From Bacillota bacterium (lineage in GTDB: Bacteria > Bacillota > Dethiobacteria > Dethiobacterales > Dethiobacteraceae), in assembly GCA_012800215.1 (NCBI GenBank), contig JAAZJT010000026.1, positions 1-9,004 on the forward strand: a DNA stretch of 9,004 nt, written 5' to 3'. Of this stretch, positions 7,220 through 9,004 are shown piece by piece. The translations under genes and the position numbers were made by a program. Below the pieces are notes generated by a model. It was not told the origin of the DNA. It did no database searches and saw nothing but the letters and a program-made list of their open reading frames with translations. How positions within the stretch are numbered: the stretch's first letter is position 1; each line of letters opens with the position of its first letter.

Positions 7220-7861
7220 ATGGGCGAAAGAAAACAAGATAAAGTACTAGGTATCAGAACTGTAGGAATTAGAGAATGGACAAACAATATAATTCACTAT
7301 AACCGTTATGAGGCGACACCATATAAAGCTTTAAAGGTACTTGCTGAAAACTATAAATTTAGGGACACTGACAGAGTTGTAGATTTTGGCTGTGGCCGGG
7401 GCAGAGTGGCATTCTATTTACATAATCGCTTTCATCTGCCGGTAACAGGGATTGAAGCCAACGATAAAACCTATGAAGAAGCGCTTGAAAACAAGGCAAT
7501 ATACAGATTAAAGGCAAAGCATATTATTGCACCTATCAAATTTAAGTATGGTCTTGCGCAGCATTATAAAATTGACAAGAGAGATAACTGTTTTTACTTT
7601 TTTAATCCATTCTCAGTACAAATATTTAAAAAAGTTGTTTATAATATTATGCGTTCTGTAGAAGAATACAGAAGAACTGTAGATTTAATTCTATATTACC
7701 CGATATGCGAATATAAAGATTTTCTTAATACCAGCACACCTTTTACAATTATTAATAAAATCAGGGTGCCTGGGGGAAGTGATATAAAAGAAAAGTTTAT
7801 AATATACCGCTTAAAAGAAGAGTTCTTTGATGAGGCCGAAGACATTGAACTGGCTAATTAA
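7220..7861 (+). CDS. Small class I SAM-dependent methyltransferase
   Basis: 213 residues, ATG preceded by AAGGGG (7207-7212) at 7-nt spacing. Motif I is VVDFGCGRGR (53-62), the glycine-rich SAM-binding loop of the Rossmann fold, and VTGIEAND (75-82) supplies the acidic residue (E79) that binds the SAM ribose. CFYFFNPFS (124-132) sits where motif IV is expected. That motif lacks the NPPY/DPPY form of adenine-N6 DNA methylases and there is no PCQ motif or target-recognition domain, so a DNA modification enzyme is unlikely. The substrate is unknown and could be a small molecule, protein or RNA. No signal peptide or membrane segment is seen. It has its own promoter-like sequence, lies 342 nt beyond the helicase with a macro-domain remnant between, and has no obvious terminator after it. 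A link to the upstream operon is possible but not supported by spacing. Confidence 0.82.
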   Translation: MGERKQDKVLGIRTVGIREWTNNIIHYNRYEATPYKALKVLAENYKFRDTDRVVDFGCGRGRVAFYLHNRFHLPVTGIEANDKTYEEALENKAIYRLKAKHIIAPIKFKYGLAQHYKIDKRDNCFYFFNPFSVQIFKKVVYNIMRSVEEYRRTVDLILYYPICEYKDFLNTSTPFTIINKIRVPGGSDIKEKFIIYRLKEEFFDEAEDIELAN

Positions 7862-7930
7862 TGGACAACATTATTGATTGATGCTGCATGACATAATAGA
7901 CCATTTAGTACTGGAATTATCCTCCGTTTA

Positions 7931-8083
7931 TCAACAAAAAGTTTTACTTTTTAATAAAGTAATAGAGTTTCTGTCAAAAATAATTAACCCATCTTTTCTC
8001 ATTTTCGCCAACTCCCGGGATAAAGAGGTGCGCTGTACCCCGATTCTTTAAGCAAGTGCCGTGGTTATATTTAGTTCAATATG
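7931..8083 (-). pseudogene. Decayed C-terminal HTH of a Crp/Fnr-family regulator
   Basis: On the minus strand, reading from 8083 down to the stop at 7931, the frame gives HIELNITTALA, a TAA stop (8048-8050), then RIGVQRTSLSREL, AKMRKDGLIIFDRNS and ITLLKSKTFC. This matches the winged-helix end of Crp/Fnr regulators, whose usual form is ...LAxxLGVxRxSLSRELxKMxxxGLI. The in-frame stop falls where a residue such as E (GAA to TAA by one base change) is expected, just before the LGVQR-like segment. A further TAA lies at 8084-8086, and the cyclic-nucleotide-binding-like N-terminal domain (about 120 residues) is missing: only about 225 nt separate this point from the pirin gene. It is the only coding trace on the minus strand in this window and is not expected to be functional. 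The assignment rests on motif recognition only. Confidence 0.72.
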
Positions 8084-8149
8084 TTAGCAATGTGCTATTT
8101 GTCAACAGGTGTGCCCTAAAAATGCTATTCATTATTCAAATTAAATTAT

Positions 8150-8167
8150 TTACCAGGTAACTGGTGA
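8150..8167. promoter_or_regulatory. Short hyphenated palindrome, candidate operator
   Basis: TTACCAGGTAACTGGTGA consists of TTACCAG and CTGGTGA around GTAA; the arms pair over 7 positions with one G-U. It lies about 15 nt upstream of the promoter-like hexamers at 8182-8209. It does not match the Crp (TGTGA-N6-TCACA) or Fnr (TTGAT-N4-ATCAA) consensus, so a link to the adjacent regulator remnant is not supported. Confidence 0.3.
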
Positions 8168-8181
8168 TAGAAATGATTGAA

Positions 8182-8209
8182 TTTGCAAATATTAATGGCA
8201 GAATATAAT
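8182..8209 (+). promoter_or_regulatory. Possible promoter for the pirin gene
   Basis: TATAAT at 8204-8209 is a perfect -10 box; TTTGCA at 8182-8187 matches four of six -35 bases with a 16-nt spacer. Transcription would start near 8216 and leave a leader of about 90 nt before the pirin start. The region is AT-rich, so chance matches are likely and the call is weak. Confidence 0.35.
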
Positions 8210-8308
8210 CGAAATTCTTGATATTACCTTTTAATGATTAAGGCCCCCTTGTTGTGGTACATATAGAAAAAACAGTATTTATCTGCCATCGGGGCTGGAG
8301 GTTTATTA

Positions 8309-9004
8309 ATGGAAAGAAAAATCAGTAAACAGGTTAGAGGATACAGGACAAAGGACGGAGCCGGGGTGAGTCTGGTCAGGGTTTTGGGAAATGAAACTGT
8401 GCAGGACTATGATCCGATTTTAATGCTCGATTCCTTTGACAGTACAAATCCAGATGATTATACGGCGGGATTTCCCATGCATCCCCACAGGGGTATTGAG
8501 ACAATTAGTTATGTGTATCATGGATTTATGACTCATAAGGACAGTTTTGGAAATGAGGATACAATTGGTAATGGAGAAGTTCAATGGATGACAGCAGGTT
8601 CCGGTATTATGCACGAAGAAAGACTGCCGGCTTCCGAACGGTTGCTTGGGGTACAGCTTTGGCTGAATATTCCTGCAAAGGATAAAATGGCCCCCCCTGC
8701 TTATCGAAGCATCAAAAACTCGGAAATTGAGGAAATAGAGTCAGATTGGGGCAAGCTAAGGCTTTTGGCGGGCGAATTCAAAGGAAAAAAAGGATTTATG
8801 AGCAAATATCTTCCGCTTAATTATTACGATTTACATCTTGACCCTAATTCATCGGTTATTATACAAACAGAAAGAGATAGCTCTGTTATGTTGTTTACCC
8901 TTTTGGAGGACGTATATATCGGAGGTGAGCCGGTAAAAGAAAAGACAGCTGTAAAGCTAACCTCCGGAGATTGGGTAGAGATAAAGGCTTCTGACCAAAA
9001 AGCC
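8309..9004 (+). CDS. Pirin-family bicupin protein (3'-partial)
   Basis: An open frame of 232 codons runs from ATG 8309 to the window end without a stop. GGAGG (8297-8301) lies 7 nt upstream of the start. The N-terminal cupin is clear: MLDSFDS (39-45), FPMHPHRGIETISYVYHG (55-72), THKDSFG (75-81) and EVQWMTAGSGIMHEE (90-104). H58, H60, H102 and E104 correspond to the metal ligands of human pirin and of bacterial YhhW-type quercetinases. LGVQLWLNIP marks the family's middle segment, and the second cupin continues to the edge. Full-length members are roughly 230-300 residues, so probably only a short C-terminal piece is missing. Bacterial pirins are cytosolic metal-binding proteins; some have quercetin 2,3-dioxygenase activity and others act as redox or metabolic regulators, so the reaction here cannot be told. 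A run of seven C at 8691-8697 lies inside the frame (A-P-P) and keeps phase. Confidence 0.92.
   Translation, partial: MERKISKQVRGYRTKDGAGVSLVRVLGNETVQDYDPILMLDSFDSTNPDDYTAGFPMHPHRGIETISYVYHGFMTHKDSFGNEDTIGNGEVQWMTAGSGIMHEERLPASERLLGVQLWLNIPAKDKMAPPAYRSIKNSEIEEIESDWGKLRLLAGEFKGKKGFMSKYLPLNYYDLHLDPNSSVIIQTERDSSVMLFTLLEDVYIGGEPVKEKTAVKLTSGDWVEIKASDQKA

Larger units (their letters stand above)
7862..8308. other. Intergenic region between methyltransferase and pirin genes
   Basis: 447 nt with no intact gene. Apart from the Crp/Fnr remnant it holds a 7-bp A/T stem (TTACTTT 7944-7950 with AAAGTAA 7956-7962) too weak to call a terminator, a short palindrome at 8150-8167 and a promoter-like pair at 8182-8209. 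Near the right end GGCCCC (8242-8247) can pair with GGGGCT (8291-8296, one G-U), just before the pirin ribosome site; with a 43-nt loop this is only a weak hint of leader structure. Confidence 0.55.

Noticed and set aside
7220..7861. DNA methylase of a restriction-modification or DISARM system
   Set aside because: No NPPY/DPPY or PCQ catalytic motif and no target-recognition domain; 213 residues is too short for such enzymes.
7941..7965. Terminator for the methyltransferase gene
   Set aside because: The stem is only 7 A/T-dominated base pairs, about 80 nt after the stop, with no clean T-tract. The sequence is better explained as part of the regulator remnant.

Overview
The window looks like a chromosomal segment of a low-GC, anaerobic, cellulosome-type Firmicute, such as the Acetivibrio / Ruminiclostridium / Pseudobacteroides group. 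The reasons are the AT-rich composition with AGGAG-type ribosome sites, a dockerin module ending at the left edge, and a clostridial style of intergenic DNA. The genus is an inference. No rRNA, tRNA, CRISPR array or intact insertion sequence was seen.

Layout, left to right. (1) Bases 3-179 are the C-terminal dockerin (two calcium-binding repeats) of a protein that starts outside the window, closed by a strong intrinsic terminator at 236-280. (2) Bases 281-634 hold no convincing gene, but carry an 11-bp inverted repeat and a perfect 15-bp palindrome, AACTACCGGGTAGTT, 49 bp before the next gene. (3) Bases 635-6877 are a compact three-gene operon on the + strand: a DUF6361-like protein (402 aa), a two-motif phospholipase D-fold protein (602 aa) and a very large SF2/SNF2-like helicase (1076 aa). 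The first two genes overlap by 17 nt and the second and third are 11 nt apart, so they are almost certainly co-expressed. (4) Bases 6889-7101 hold the C-terminal third of a macro domain, without the front half and without a plausible start: a gene remnant. (5) Bases 7220-7861 encode a small class I SAM-dependent methyltransferase with its own likely promoter. (6) Bases 7862-8308 are non-coding today, but on the minus strand carry the decayed DNA-binding end of a Crp/Fnr-family regulator, interrupted by a stop codon. (7) From 8309 to the right edge runs a pirin-family (bicupin) protein, cut by the window end.

The main interest is the three-gene operon. A large DNA-translocase-type helicase, a PLD-fold nuclease-like protein and an uncharacterised partner form the architecture expected of an anti-mobile-element (phage defence) system. 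The logic resembles DISARM (helicase plus PLD protein) and Mokosh (helicase plus PLD nuclease), but no DrmB/DUF1998 gene is present. The defence role is inferred from gene content, not shown by the sequence. The flanking macro-domain and Crp/Fnr remnants suggest a region of gene gain and decay, as is usual for accessory islands.
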